Source: Nitrospirota bacterium (lineage in GTDB: Bacteria > Nitrospirota > Nitrospiria > Nitrospirales > Nitrospiraceae). From it: a DNA stretch of 64,000 bases. Position 1 is the stretch's first letter, and the number at the start of each line of letters is the position of its first letter. Shown piece after piece: positions 46,278 through 56,334 of this stretch. The translations under genes were made by a program, and so were the position numbers. The stretch is taken from NCBI GenBank assembly GCA_016219645.1, contig JACRLR010000016.1, forward strand, positions 1 to 64,000, written 5' to 3'. The notes beneath the pieces were generated by a model. It saw only the letters and a list, made by a program, of their open reading frames with translations, was not told the DNA's origin and made no database searches.

Positions 46278-46409
46278 ATGAATTGCCGCATGCGCAGTCG
46301 TATCAATCTCCCTGATGAACTTCTGGTGCAAGTCAAGAAGCTCGCTACCCGTCCGCGGTTCTGCCTCTTTCCTGACAGGCGTTTCAGGGCTTCGAATCCC
46401 ATTCTTTGA
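46278..46409 (+). pseudogene. Truncated ribbon-helix-helix antitoxin fragment
   Basis: ATG 46278 or 46290 opens MRSRINLPDELLVQVKKLAT, the start of a VapB-type ribbon-helix-helix domain (INLPDELL-x-x-VKKLA). The frame then runs into unrelated sequence and stops, overlapping the 3' end of the HAD remnant on the other strand. It appears to have been cut off when the sulfatase module joined. Confidence 0.55.
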
Positions 46410-47499
46410 GTTTCTTCGCAGCCGTGCCGAACTGACCTAGCTGGTAAACGGACGCACCCGCTGGCGAGAAGGTGAACGGCTCAAACGGTTCGGTGAGCAT
46501 TTTGTCGAGGTATTCCCGGGGAGCGACGCCGGTGCTGACGTGCGGACTGAAATGCTCGCCGGTATTCTTGGGAACGAACGCCGACACATATTGGATCAGG
46601 AGCGCGTCGAGGGCGGGGTCGTCGTGCACACTGACGAACGCGGCCATGGTTCCAGTCTCCACCGTGAACGGGGCCACAGCGGCGATCACGTCCTGCTGCA
46701 AATTGAGCAACTCAGGGGTCGGCCTGTCGACAATGCCCGCAATGCCAACATCCTTGCCCAGGGCATAGTAATACTTGAAGGCCTCCAGCTTCATGGCGGT
46801 CACATTGGCGTCGGCGAGTACCTTGCCGGCGGCGGCATAGACCTGGTCGAGATCCGCCGTGCGGACAAAACGCTGGATCAGCGTGATGTGCGGGTGGTGC
46901 GCCACATCAGGGCGAACCCTTTCGGGTAGACCGCCGGAGACGATGAAGTTCTTGAAGCCGTTCGCGCGCAGGTAGGCGAGCACTTCGAGCATCGGCTGAT
47001 AAACCATTTCGGTGTAAGGCCGCTGGGTCACGGGATGCTTCGCCGTGGCGAGTCAGTCCTTCGCGATCTTCTCAAACTCCTCGGTCGTCATGCCCGCGTG
47101 CGTGGCCATCGCCATTTCCATGAGCGCGTGTTCGCCGCCGGCGAGCGCGGATTTCAGGTCGCCTTTGAGCACGGAGGCGAACGGCTCTTTGTCCTTCCAT
47201 TCCGGATGCTGCGACGCGAGGGCCTAGATACGGTCGAAGATGAAGAGCGCCTGGGAATACATCGGCTGCTCGGCCCAAAGACAGCCGTCGTTGTCGAACA
47301 CGGCAATGCGCTCGGCAGGTGGCACAAAATCAGATCCACCTTCCTTCGTCACCTTCGCGACGAATTCAACAACGGAGTTCTTGGCTGTTCCGTCATTCCA
47401 GGACGGGAGCACGTCTGCGGCGTGGGCGATGGTTGCGGTGAAAGCCAGCGCGCTAACAAGCGCGGCGGCGATGAGGTTTTGTGTGCGGGTGGTTTTCAT
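46384..47499 (-). pseudogene. Broken HAD/2H-phosphoesterase gene
   Basis: A homologue of the gene at 3455-5110. From ATG 47499 it has the signal peptide (IAHAADVLPSWND) and HAD motif I (FDNDGCLW, with Cys in place of the usual Thr). A TAG at 47224-47226 stands where the paralogue has Lys92 (DRVKALAP). A TGA at 47053-47055 stands where it has Trp150 (VKDWIATAKHP). About 180 residues between IVSGG and AHHPHITL are deleted. The 2H part (HHPHITLIQRFVR and PHVSTGVAP) is intact from about 46950 down. All parts share one frame. The end could still be made as a short 2H protein only if a new start exists; GTG or ATG near 47031 lacks a signal peptide. Confidence 0.8.
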
Positions 47500-47561
47500 T
47501 GTTCTGTCTGTTGGCTGCTGCGCCCGCCGCCTTGTGACGGCGGACGCAGGCGCGTCGTCGC

Positions 47562-49958
47562 TTACTGTCCGACATTGATGGCGGCTTTCGCCCGCCGGAT
47601 CTGCTCCTCGTCTTCCGCACTGAGCGGGGAGTCGCTCAGCCGGATGACGACGCGGTTGAGGTCCCCCGTGAACTTGAACGGCACGTGGTAGTCCTCGCTG
47701 ACCGGCGTGCCGGTGTCCTCGCCGATATCCAGCGTTTCATCGAGCGCGACGCGGAGCGAGATGGTGCGCTCGATCCGGCTCTGGGCGACTTGCTTGCCGT
47801 CCACCGTCAGCGTGGCCGTGCCGCCTTTGCCGATGCCGCCGCCGTCATACTTGAAGTCCAGCAGGATGACATGCTTGCCCGGCGCGAGCTTGTCCGGGCC
47901 GGCGATGGTGGTACGGGTGACGCCGACGAGGTTGTAGTGGAACACCGGCTTGCCGCCGAGCAGGTAGAGGCCGATGCCGTTGAAGCGTCCGCCCTGCGTC
48001 ACGATCATTCCCTCCGCGCCGCTTTGGGGAATCTCCACGTCCGCGCCGATGCGCCAGGACTTGTTCTTGAGGTCGGGCGCTACGCCCTCGGAGATGCGCG
48101 TCTGACCGTCGTAATAGGTGAACACGGAGCGACCGTGGGTGAGGCTGGGACGCAGGCTGACGTCGAAGCGCTCGACCTTGCTGTTGTCGAGCGGGAGCAC
48201 GTTGTACTTGGCGGCTTCGATCCAGAAGAGGTCTTGCAACTCGCGGAGCTTGGCGGGCTCTTTGCCGGCGAGGTTGACCGATTCACTGAAGTCCTCCGCC
48301 ACGTTGTAGAGCTCCCACTTGTACTCGTCCACGGCCGGGGCTTTGCCCATGACCCAAGGCGCAACCGCAGGCGTGGTGCAGGCGACCCAGCCGTCGTGAT
48401 AGATGGCACGGTTGGCGAACATCTCGAAGTACTGCGTGCGGCGCGCCGAGGGGGCCTTGGCATCGTTAAACGAATAGACCATGCTCACGCCTTCGACCGG
48501 CTTCTGCGGCACACCGTTGAGCACCGAAGGCGACTGCACGCCGACGGCTTCGAGAACCGTCGGGTAGATGTCGATGACGTGGTGGAACTGCGTGCGGATG
48601 CCGCCCTGATCCTTGATGCGCGCCGGCCAGGAGATCGCCAGGCCGTTGCGCGTGCCGCCGAAGTGCGAGGCGATCTGCTTGGCCCACTGGAAGGGCGTGT
48701 CCATGGCATGCGCCCAGCCGACGGGATAGTGGTTGTAGGTCGTCGGACCGCCAATCTCGTCCATGCGACGCAGGACTTCGTTGGAGGCCTCCGGGATCAT
48801 GTTAAAAATAGCCACCTCGTTGAGCAGGCCCTGCGGCGTGCCCTCGGCGCTCGCGCCGTTGTCGCCCTGGATATAGATGACGAGCGTGTTCTCCGTTTCA
48901 CCCATCGCCTCGATCGCGTCGAGGATGCGGTTGATCTGGTAGTCGGCGTGCGCGAGGGCGGCGGCATAGACCTCCATCATGCGGGCATAGAGCTTCTTCT
49001 GATCGGCGCTGAGGCTATCCCAGGCGGCGATCTCCGCAGGCCTGGGCGTCAGCTTGGCGTTGGCGGGGAGGATGCCCAGCTTTTTCTGGCGGGCAAAGGT
49101 CTCTTCCCGCACTTTGTCCCAGCCCTGGTCGAACTGGCCCTTGAACTTTGCGATCCACTCCTTCGGGGCGTGATGCGGCGCGTGCGCCGTGCCCGGCGCG
49201 TAGTATTGCAGCCACGGCTTCTGCGGCGCGACCGAATTCAACAGGCGGATGCGGGCGATGGCGTGGTCGGCCATGTCCTTGTCGAAGTGGTAGTCCTTTG
49301 CATCGTGCGGCGGTTCGATGGGTTTGGTGTTCTCAAAAATGGCCGGCGCCCACTGGTTGGCGTCGCCGCCGATGAAGCCGTAGAAGTATTCGAAGCCCAG
49401 CCCCGTGGGCCAGAGGTCGAACGGCCCAGCTTGACTGGTGTGCCAGTCGGGGACGTTGTGGTTCTTGCCATACCAGGCGGTGTTGTAGCCGTTCTGCTTG
49501 AGCACCTCGGCGAAGGTGCCGGCGCTCTTCGGCATCAGCGAGTTGTAGCCCGGATAGCCCGTGCCCAATTCCATGATGACGCCCGTGGCCGCCGAGTGGT
49601 GGTTACGCCCGGAAAGGAGCGCCGCGCGCGTGGGCGAGCACAACGCCGTGGTGTGGAACTGCGTGTAGCGCAGCCCCGCTTGCGCGACCCGCTCGAACGC
49701 GGGCGTGGGAACCGGCCCGCCGAACGGACTGGTCGCGCCGAAGCCCACGTCATCGGTCATGATGAGCAGAATGTTCGGCGCGCCCTTGGGCGCTTTGACC
49801 TCTTGCGGGAAGTCCAGCTTGGAGTCTTTGGTCGTGCGGCCGACCTCGCCCTTGAAGGGTTGTTCGGGTCTGGGAAGGACTTCTTGCGCCCCTGCCGGCA
49901 GCACGATGGCCGCGACCAGCACGAGGCTGAGGACGGCGAGCATGGTTTTGGTTTTCAT
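47562..49958 (-). CDS. Exported arylsulfatase, long AtsA-like type (CSPTR active site)
   Basis: About 798 residues from ATG 49958; the open frame extends to 50087, but this start gives a clean signal peptide ([20 protein letters not shown], cut near AGA-QEV). Sulfatase landmarks: [20 protein letters not shown] (metal site, residues 62-81), the active-site C107-S-P-T-R that becomes formylglycine, and [13 protein letters not shown]. The length and the beta-sandwich-like C-terminal part ([20 protein letters not shown] and onward to [10 protein letters not shown]) match the long Pseudomonas AtsA-like family. It follows the shorter sulfatase on the same strand, 188 bases on, and probably differs in substrate. 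Confidence 0.92.
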   Translation of the reverse strand: MKTKTMLAVLSLVLVAAIVLPAGAQEVLPRPEQPFKGEVGRTTKDSKLDFPQEVKAPKGAPNILLIMTDDVGFGATSPFGGPVPTPAFERVAQAGLRYTQFHTTALCSPTRAALLSGRNHHSAATGVIMELGTGYPGYNSLMPKSAGTFAEVLKQNGYNTAWYGKNHNVPDWHTSQAGPFDLWPTGLGFEYFYGFIGGDANQWAPAIFENTKPIEPPHDAKDYHFDKDMADHAIARIRLLNSVAPQKPWLQYYAPGTAHAPHHAPKEWIAKFKGQFDQGWDKVREETFARQKKLGILPANAKLTPRPAEIAAWDSLSADQKKLYARMMEVYAAALAHADYQINRILDAIEAMGETENTLVIYIQGDNGASAEGTPQGLLNEVAIFNMIPEASNEVLRRMDEIGGPTTYNHYPVGWAHAMDTPFQWAKQIASHFGGTRNGLAISWPARIKDQGGIRTQFHHVIDIYPTVLEAVGVQSPSVLNGVPQKPVEGVSMVYSFNDAKAPSARRTQYFEMFANRAIYHDGWVACTTPAVAPWVMGKAPAVDEYKWELYNVAEDFSESVNLAGKEPAKLRELQDLFWIEAAKYNVLPLDNSKVERFDVSLRPSLTHGRSVFTYYDGQTRISEGVAPDLKNKSWRIGADVEIPQSGAEGMIVTQGGRFNGIGLYLLGGKPVFHYNLVGVTRTTIAGPDKLAPGKHVILLDFKYDGGGIGKGGTATLTVDGKQVAQSRIERTISLRVALDETLDIGEDTGTPVSEDYHVPFKFTGDLNRVVIRLSDSPLSAEDEEQIRRAKAAINVGQ

Positions 49959-50079
49959 GGTTGTGTTCTTTCGATAGTTGGTTGGTTTTTCAGAACTTGA
50001 ACAGGAGGTAACGGAGATTTCCATTTTCGCCTCTGCTATCTCTGTTTGCTGCTGTTGCATCAGGTATTTCTTTGGTGTG

Positions 50080-50108
50080 GGCCGCACCCGGTTGTGACGG
50101 GTGCGGCC
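50080..50108 (-). terminator. Hairpin after the short arylsulfatase
   Basis: Eleven paired bases (GGCCGCACCCG with its partner) and a seven-base loop, 38 bases after the stop codon in the minus direction. It is related in sequence to the hairpin after the paralogue at 2086-2117. No T-run. Confidence 0.6.
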
Positions 50109-50145
50109 TGGCAGATCAAGTCAGCAGTTCATTTCGAGCGTGGTG

Positions 50146-51702
50146 TCAGTTGCCTCCCTTGGTCGGGGTCTGGAGCGACTCCAGCACTCGATCCAGCGAG
50201 AAGCTGCCGGCCTTCTGGCTCGGTGGATATTCCTTGAACGTGGCGAGGAACTTCCCGACGTATTGCTGCGCCGGCACCAGCACGAATGCGTGCTCAGCGG
50301 TCCAACGGGTGTAGTCCATGCCATCCTTATCCGCGGTCTCGAAGGGGTCGGCGCGGAGGTTGAAGAGCTTGGGGAATGCCAGCGGCGTAGGCTCAGCCTG
50401 CCAGACAGGCCAGCCATACTCGGGCTTCTCGGCGAAGACGATCTTCCACCGGTCATAGCGGAGCCCGGCGAGCGTGCCGTCATCCAGGAAGTAGAAGAAC
50501 TCATGGCGCGGGCTGGGCGTCTTGCCCGCCAGCGCATCGGTGAGGTTGTAGCCGTCGAGATGGACCTTGAAGGTCTTGTTGCCGACTTTCATGCCCTTGA
50601 GCAACTGCTCCTTCACGTCGGGGACGCCGGCGGCGGCCAGCAGCGTGGGCAGCATGTCTTCGTGGGCGAAGATGTCGTTCAGCACAGTGCCGGGCTTGAT
50701 GACCCCGGGCCAGCGGATGGCGGTAGGCACGCGGAAGCCGCCCTCCCAGTTGGTGGCCTTCTGGCCGCGGAACGGTGACTGCCCGCCTTCCGGCCACACG
50801 TCTTTCATCGCGCCGTTGTCGGTGGAATACATGACGATGGTGTTCTCATCGAGGCCGAGTTCCTTGAGCTTGTCGAGCACCTGGCCGACGTGGCCGTCGT
50901 GCTCGACCATGCCGTCGGGATAGGGGCCGAGGCCGGTTTTGCCCCGGCTCTCTTCCTTGAGCCGCAGCCAGATGTGCATGCGGGTGAAATTCACCCAGAG
51001 GAAGAAGGGCTTGTCGGCCTTCTTGGCCTTGTCGAGATAGTCCATCGAGACCTTGGCGATCTCGTCGTCGATTGTCTCCATGCGCTTCATGTTCAGCACA
51101 CCGGCGCTCTCGATCTTTTGCGTGCCGTCCGGGTTGGCCCAGCTATGGATCACGCCGCGGGTGGCGTATTTCTTCCGTAGTGCCGGGTCTTTGAAATAGT
51201 CGGGATGTTCCGGCTCATCCTCGGCGTTGAGGTGGTAGAGCGTGCCCATGTACTCGTCGAACCCGTGGGCCGTGGGCAGGTGTTCATCCCGGTCGCCGAG
51301 GTGGTTCTTGCCGAACTGGGCGGTCGCATAGCCCTGGCCCTTGAGCAGCTCGGCGATGGTGACATCCCGCGCCTGCAAGCCTTCCTTGGCGCCCGGCAGG
51401 CCGACCCTGAGCAGGCCGGTGCGAAAGCCGCTTTGCCCTGTGATGAAGGCCGCGCGCCCGGCCGTGCAGCTCTGCTGGGCGTACCAGTCGGTGAACAGCG
51501 CGCCTTCCTTCGCGATGCGGTCAATGTTCGGCGTCTTGTAGCCCATCATGCCCTGGTTGTAGGCGCTGACGTTCCAGTAGCCGATGTCGTCACCCCAGAT
51601 GATGAGGATGTTGGGTTTCTTGTCGGCGGCGACCGCGGGGAGCGCGCCGGCGACCAGCGCTATCGCTCCCACGAGAACGAACCATTGAAGAAAACGACTC
51701 AT
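50146..51702 (-). CDS. Exported arylsulfatase (CTAGR active site), paralogue of the gene at 474
   Basis: 518 residues from ATG 51702, supported by AAAAGGAGGAGCAGTC directly upstream; the frame extends to 51756. The signal peptide (VLVGAIALVAGALPAVAA) and the first mature residues are nearly the same as in the protein at 474. Landmarks are NILIIWGDDIGYWNVSAYNQ, the active-site C-T-A-G-R at about 79-83, FGKNHLGDRDEHLPTAHGFD, and MYSTDNGAMKDVWPEGG. The two paralogues diverge more in the middle and end than in the leader. Upstream lies the DUF3313 gene, downstream the long sulfatase. Confidence 0.92.
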   Translation of the reverse strand: MSRFLQWFVLVGAIALVAGALPAVAADKKPNILIIWGDDIGYWNVSAYNQGMMGYKTPNIDRIAKEGALFTDWYAQQSCTAGRAAFITGQSGFRTGLLRVGLPGAKEGLQARDVTIAELLKGQGYATAQFGKNHLGDRDEHLPTAHGFDEYMGTLYHLNAEDEPEHPDYFKDPALRKKYATRGVIHSWANPDGTQKIESAGVLNMKRMETIDDEIAKVSMDYLDKAKKADKPFFLWVNFTRMHIWLRLKEESRGKTGLGPYPDGMVEHDGHVGQVLDKLKELGLDENTIVMYSTDNGAMKDVWPEGGQSPFRGQKATNWEGGFRVPTAIRWPGVIKPGTVLNDIFAHEDMLPTLLAAAGVPDVKEQLLKGMKVGNKTFKVHLDGYNLTDALAGKTPSPRHEFFYFLDDGTLAGLRYDRWKIVFAEKPEYGWPVWQAEPTPLAFPKLFNLRADPFETADKDGMDYTRWTAEHAFVLVPAQQYVGKFLATFKEYPPSQKAGSFSLDRVLESLQTPTKGGN

Positions 51703-51786
51703 GACTGCTCCTCCTTTTGTGTTGCGTGCGCGTTTCTTGACATAACGCATGCTCAATTGTTGCTGAGCTTCAATTCGAACAATCCA

Positions 51787-52218
51787 CTAGTCCTTCGGCA
51801 GTTCGCACGTGGCGTCGCCCCGCATCATGCAGGCCCGCCAGGCAAACTTTTTGGCCCAATAGGTATAAGCTTCTTCGACATCGCCCCACCGGTGAAATGA
51901 CTTCCAGGCATATTTCCCGCCACCCCGGCGATCGACTCCGGCAGCCAGCAGTTCACCGGTCTGACTGTCGGTCGCTTCCGCTTCAATCGACGCCTTGCCG
52001 ACAAACGACTCGGTGCTGCTCACGTATTTCTTCCCTTTTGACAGGACCATGGCGGCCGGATACGCGGCGGTGAGGTTATCCACCACCGGAACGTTTTTAC
52101 CGGCTTCGGTAATGCCGATACGGACGTGCATCACGTCAGGCCCTGGCGACTGCACCATCTGATAATTCTTGGCCACCACACAGATCGCACCCAACAGTAA
52201 GAATCGAGTTGCAACCAT
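51787..52218 (-). CDS. DUF3313-like exported protein
   Basis: 143 residues with a strong ribosome-binding site (AAAAAAGGAGGATTGAA). The hydrophobic start MVATRFLLLGAICVVAKNYQ looks like a short export signal; Cys13 is close to a lipoprotein box, but the fit is poor. The body carries HVRIGITEAGKNVPVVDNLT, a central SFVGKASIEAEATDSQTGEL and the final EAYTYWAKKFAWRACMMRGD. It is almost identical to the truncated gene at the left edge, with the same downstream sulfatase. It likely acts in the envelope; the biochemical role is unknown. Confidence 0.8.
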   Translation of the reverse strand: MVATRFLLLGAICVVAKNYQMVQSPGPDVMHVRIGITEAGKNVPVVDNLTAAYPAAMVLSKGKKYVSSTESFVGKASIEAEATDSQTGELLAAGVDRRGGGKYAWKSFHRWGDVEEAYTYWAKKFAWRACMMRGDATCELPKD

Positions 52219-52362
52219 TTCAATCCTCCTTTTTTCTCGTCTACGATGAATAACAAAAACAACTTGGGGGTGGAAACTTGGCGGAATACGTTACTATTTT
52301 CAAGTAGTAGTTTAGGCCGACATTCGATTAGAGCCAGTCACGCATCCTGGCTCCCCTTGTCG

Positions 52363-53688
52363 TCACGACGCCTGGCCACCGGGACCGAAGATCACCCCTT
52401 GAGATCCCCAGTTCATGGTAAAGGCGAAGAAATGCATCATCGTGTCCTTGTAGGCGCCGGTCACTTCCCCGGCCTGCAAGCTGCGATTTTGCGAGATCGC
52501 CATATCACCGATATAGGCCAGCTCGTAGCTGAATCCCAATTTGACCTTCGGGTTCATCAGCCAATTGGCGCCCAGGCCGAACTTATAGGTCGCGCCGACC
52601 GGAGCGGCCAAGGTCCGATCCGCTGCGCTGACCATCGAGGAATCGTAGGCAAATCCACCGTTGAGCAACCACTCGGGATTCAGCCGGTACTGGGTGCCAA
52701 TCCCCACGTGATAGGTGTCGTTGTAGTTACTGGTGGTCGTCAGCGACGTGGGACTGGCCCCACCTGAGACTGAGACGTCGACCTTACCGAAATCACTCCA
52801 ATCTTCCCACCCGAAGTCGCCCATGACCGCCCACCGGTCACTGAGCTCATGATAGCCGCTGAGGATGACATGCTGCGGCACCGTCATGCCCAGATCGATA
52901 TTACGGGTCAGGAGACCATTGCCTTGCAATGTGCTCCCGAACGTCCCCAGGTTCGAAAAGGTGGGGCTGGTCGAGAAATCCAATTTGATCGGAGAATAGT
53001 AGGTGACGCCGACGCGGGTGCCTTTTTGGGGCTCGACGAGGATGCCGAACTGGCCGCCGACGCCCGCGGTCGTATCCGAGAGATACAGCTGCCCGTCGCC
53101 GTTGCCCTGGCCCAGGGTGTTGATGTTCACGGTGTTCTTCAGATAGGCCACCATGACGTTGGGACCGCCTCCAATGGAAATATATTCGTTGACCCGGTAG
53201 CTCGCCACCGGCGCAAACGTGATCCCGACCAACGTCGCCTGCTTCACATAGTAGCGGCCGACAAAGCCCTGGTCATTCTTCAATCCCAAGCCGAAATTCC
53301 CCAGCATACCGAGCCCGACTTTGAAATCCTTGCCGAGGCTGTGCACATAGAAGCCGCTCGCACCCGGCACCACACCGACCGGATTCCCGCCGCCATTCCC
53401 GCCCTGTGGGGTATTGGTGCCGCTGAACCCGCCGCTTTGGAAGTACAAGGCTTGCAACCCGCCTTGGAATTGATTGCCTTCGAGTCGACTCATGCCGGCT
53501 GGATTTTTGAACAAAGTGGAGGCATCCTGCGCGCGCGCCGCCCAGCCTGCTCCCGCAAGGGCCACGTCCTCCGTTCCGAATTCCGTCAAGAACAGTCCTC
53601 CGGCATGAGTCATCCCGGGGATAAGGAACAACGCCAGAAGAAATGCTCCGACGGATACTTGAACAACGACTCGCCGATACACGCTCAT
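52363..53688 (-). CDS. FadL/OmpP1-family outer-membrane transporter
   Basis: About 441 residues from ATG 53688, chosen for GAAGAGG four bases upstream. A signal peptide (VGAFLLALFLIPGMTHAGG) is followed by the FadL hatch region GLFLTEFGTEDVALAGAGWA, ARAQDASTLFKNPAGMSRLE with its NPAGM motif. Barrel strands then alternate to the end (VGITFAPVASYRVNEYISIG, VGVTYYSPIKLDFSTSPTF, GYHELSDRWAVMGDFGWEDW, LGFSYELAYIGDM). The family moves hydrophobic molecules across the outer membrane. Next to sulfatases it could import the desulfated hydrophobic product, but that is inference. Confidence 0.9.
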   Translation of the reverse strand: MSVYRRVVVQVSVGAFLLALFLIPGMTHAGGLFLTEFGTEDVALAGAGWAARAQDASTLFKNPAGMSRLEGNQFQGGLQALYFQSGGFSGTNTPQGGNGGGNPVGVVPGASGFYVHSLGKDFKVGLGMLGNFGLGLKNDQGFVGRYYVKQATLVGITFAPVASYRVNEYISIGGGPNVMVAYLKNTVNINTLGQGNGDGQLYLSDTTAGVGGQFGILVEPQKGTRVGVTYYSPIKLDFSTSPTFSNLGTFGSTLQGNGLLTRNIDLGMTVPQHVILSGYHELSDRWAVMGDFGWEDWSDFGKVDVSVSGGASPTSLTTTSNYNDTYHVGIGTQYRLNPEWLLNGGFAYDSSMVSAADRTLAAPVGATYKFGLGANWLMNPKVKLGFSYELAYIGDMAISQNRSLQAGEVTGAYKDTMMHFFAFTMNWGSQGVIFGPGGQAS

Positions 53689-53805
53689 AAACCTCTTCGT
53701 AGTCACATATCCTAAAGGTCTTTCATTAGCGTCTACTTGCATGGGCGGGTCTTATATCACGAATTCAGAAAAAAGTAACAACCTCCGCTCACCCGGGTGA
53801 TGTCA

Positions 53806-54917
53806 CGCGACTTGTGTAAATTGGCGAAGGGTGCGTGGGCGCCACTCCAGATTAAATCGGTTGAAGATCGAGAAGATCATCCGCTCCACGCTCTGCACGT
53901 TCACGAGACACACCATCGGGCGGGTCCGCCGTCGCACTTCGACGAAGCACCGCTCAATCACATTGGTCGTCCGCAGCTTGCGCCAGAGCGCCCGCGGACA
54001 CTGGAAGAACGCCAGCAACTCGGGGAGATCCCGGAGCAGCCGGACCACGAGCTGCGGGTACCCCTCTCGCCACCGACGGGCGAAGGCCTGCGCCTGGGCC
54101 ACCGCCGGGCCATGCTCAGCAAATTCCGCAGCGTGTGCACCCAACAGCGCCGATGCGCCACACGGGGATAGACCGTCTGCAGGGCCGCGGCCAACCCCGC
54201 ACAGCCATCGGTCACGACGAGCTAGAGCTGGTGGCCCTCCAGTCCGCGCCGATAGAGATCCAGCAAGAGCCCTTCCCAGGCCGCTTGGCTCTCCCCCGTA
54301 CTCCGGGTAAACCCAAGCAGGTGTCGTGTCCCATCCGCTCGAACGCCGTAGGCCACGAGGAGTTGGACTCGCTTGCGGCCAGTGGGCCGCCGCACCCGCA
54401 GACTCACGCCATCCAGAAACAAATAGCGCCACTCATCGGCCAGTGGGGCCTGATGAAACTGGGCGACCGCGTGGTCGAGATCTCGCGTCACCCGCGACAC
54501 CGTCTGGGCACTGACCGGTTCCTCGGTGACCAGCGCGACCATGCGGCCCACGGCCCGCGTACTGAGCCCGCGTAAAAAGGCTTCCCGAATCAACCGCAAC
54601 ACCTCCGCCGCTCGGCGCTCCACCCGCACGAGTCCTGCTGGCAGGAACGCGCGGTGCCGGGTCCGGGCGCCCCACACTCGCAACGTGCCGAGGCGTGTCA
54701 CGAAGTCCCGCTCATAAAACCCGTTCCGGGCATCGGTCCGCGCCGGACTCCGTTCATAGTCCCGCACGCCGAGATAGCAATCCCGCGCCTCAAGGGAGAG
54801 CCGCCCCAACAGGTCTTGCCAACTCTGCCGGGTGTGCTGGGCGAGGTCGCCCCAGAACTGCTCCCGGACCTCGGAGGTGAAGTGTTGCCACTGCTCGGTC
54901 CACGGTGCTAGCGTCGT
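53806..54917 (-). pseudogene. IS256-family transposase, broken
   Basis: The first part (start near 54917, MTTLAPWTEQWQHFTSEVRE) has RDYERSPARTDARNGFYERD, and RYLFLDGVSLRVRRPTGRKR with the first catalytic Asp. A TAG at 54222-54224 replaces a Glu codon in LEGHQLELVVTDGCAGL, the second Asp region. A frameshift near 54110 then moves the end (WRKLRTTNVIERCFVEVRRR, TRPMVCLVNVQSVERMIFSI) into another frame; this holds the conserved NVIER Glu. All parts of a Mutator-like DDE transposase are present, but they cannot be joined. Confidence 0.85.
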
Positions 54918-54994
54918 CATGGGTGTAAGCCTCCTTGAGTGGAATGGGTTTGCCTTCGACAGCAACCCAGCTTACACCCTTCGTCTTTTACACA
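53813..54994 (-). mobile_element. IS256-family insertion sequence, inactive
   Basis: About 1.18 kb, bounded by imperfect inverted ends: TGTGTAAATTGGCGAAGGG at 53813 and, read from the other strand at 54994, TGTGTAAAAGACGAAGGG. It holds one transposase gene broken by a stop and a frameshift. No convincing eight-base target duplication is visible on the two flanks, so the insertion is old or has recombined. Confidence 0.85.
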
Positions 54995-55034
54995 GAGAAG
55001 ATTACATCACCAATGGCGCGAGATGACCAAGAGC

Positions 55035-56075
55035 TCAAAACGATTTGAACATGTAGCGAGTGCCGATCTCTACATTCCAATCGTAGGCTCCGGCGACATC
55101 GTTGCCCCAAATCCCAACACCGGGGCGCAGATACATCCCCCATCGCCCCACCACATTCCGGCCAAGTTCGACTTCGAACGTCATGCTGCTCTTCGCTTTC
55201 ATTTCCCAATTGACTTGCCACGCCCCTTGCACGGTGCTCCACCAACGGTCAGCCCAGATCGTATTGATCTGGACATTCGCTTGAGTCAGAGAGATCGCAG
55301 CTCGAGACGGATCGCCGCCGGCTGAGACCGAATGTTGGAACACCCCGAACAGGAAGGACTCCCATTGAGGGAGGAAACGGCCCGTGGCGATGAATGGGCC
55401 GACCGTATACTTTCCACTGCTCAAGGAGTTGTCGGATGCGGTGGGAAATGTAGAGGCGGCGCCGATGAAGAAGGCGTATTCCGGCGTGTTGTAGGCGCGC
55501 CACCCGAGTAAGGCTGATAAGTTGCCCAAGCCTTGGGCGCTGCTGATGCCGGAACGATTGGGATCGAGCCACCGGTGGAACGGAGTGTCCACACGGAGCA
55601 ACCAGTTACTCCGGAACGGGAGGTCCACGCGGGCTACGGTATCGGAGAGCCGAGCGCCATGAGGTAAGTCTGCGTATTGAGAGGACAGCTGCACACGGCC
55701 CACAATGGCGGTCGGATCGGTCCCATACTTGGCGGCCAGCGCTCTGAGTCGCTCGGCCTCCTCAAGTTCTTCCTGAGTCAGTTTGGGCCTCAGTCTTGGG
55801 GGGAGAAACCGGTGTTCGCGTGGTGAATCTTCCCGTTTCTGCTCCGAAGCTGCATCTGGTTCGTTTGTGGCGGGAGTATCCGTTCCCTGTTGAACTGACT
55901 TGCCACGTTCGCTCTCTTGAGGTGCCCGCGACGGTTCCTGGGCTAGGGCAACGTGCAGACTCCCTATTCCGAGCCATCCGTACAAAACTGAAGCGAGACC
56001 CACGGTTGCAATCCGGCCCCACGTGTCTCGGCTGCAATGTCTGGATTGAGTGTATCCGGTCGGTGTCGCGTCCAT
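55035..56075 (-). CDS. Outer-membrane protein, transporter-like family, paralogue 2
   Basis: 346 residues. A hydrophobic segment at about 22-45 (IATVGLASVLYGWLGIGSLH) is followed by a polar, Glu-rich linker (PKLTQEELEEAERLRALAAK, YGTDPTAI) and a barrel. The shared landmarks with the protein at 24683 are KYGTDPTAI, LSSGKYTVGPFIATGRFLP, AGGDPSRAAISLTQANVQIN and TIWADRWWSTVQGAWQVNWE; it ends in an aromatic Phe (RYMFKSF). Likely an outer-membrane channel of unknown substrate. Its start region lies close to the repeat at 56110. Confidence 0.7.
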   Translation of the reverse strand: MDATPTGYTQSRHCSRDTWGRIATVGLASVLYGWLGIGSLHVALAQEPSRAPQESERGKSVQQGTDTPATNEPDAASEQKREDSPREHRFLPPRLRPKLTQEELEEAERLRALAAKYGTDPTAIVGRVQLSSQYADLPHGARLSDTVARVDLPFRSNWLLRVDTPFHRWLDPNRSGISSAQGLGNLSALLGWRAYNTPEYAFFIGAASTFPTASDNSLSSGKYTVGPFIATGRFLPQWESFLFGVFQHSVSAGGDPSRAAISLTQANVQINTIWADRWWSTVQGAWQVNWEMKAKSSMTFEVELGRNVVGRWGMYLRPGVGIWGNDVAGAYDWNVEIGTRYMFKSF

Positions 56076-56109
56076 TGCGCTGATCGGCGAGAACAGGAGA
56101 TATCCTAAC

Positions 56110-56323
56110 CCGCATTATTCATGAGCGCTTCTGCTGCAATCGCGGATTCGCCGCTACGACAAGCCTGGACGCGGTGGCTTGGCGTCCAGGCAGGCGGGCT
56201 CGCCGCTCGGTCGGTCAACATACTGTTTCAAGTATGCCTTCCTCCCTCGCGGCTCCGCGCGCCTGTCTCGCTTGGCGACTGCACGATTTCGCGACGAACC
56301 GTCATGAATAATGCGGGCTAATG
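56110..56323. repeat. CCCGCATTATTC-end element, complete copy
   Basis: CCCGCATTATTCATGAGCGC at the left and TCATGAATAATGCGGG at the right are inverted partners bounding about 214 bases. Inner blocks include GCTTCTGCTGCAATCGCGGA and CGCGACGAACCGTC, shared with the copy at 42636-42833. No open frame of note. Confidence 0.75.
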
Positions 56324-56334
56324 CGCCTTTGTTT

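Noticed and set aside
47053-47055. In-frame TGA as a selenocysteine codon
   Set aside because: The intact paralogue has Trp (TGG) there, a TAG stop precedes it, and a large deletion follows; decay is the simpler reading.
47685-50000. Plus-strand open frame of 771 codons opposite the long sulfatase
   Set aside because: It mirrors the GC-rich coding strand of the sulfatase; the composition is Val/Arg/Asp-rich with no family pattern and no ribosome-binding site.
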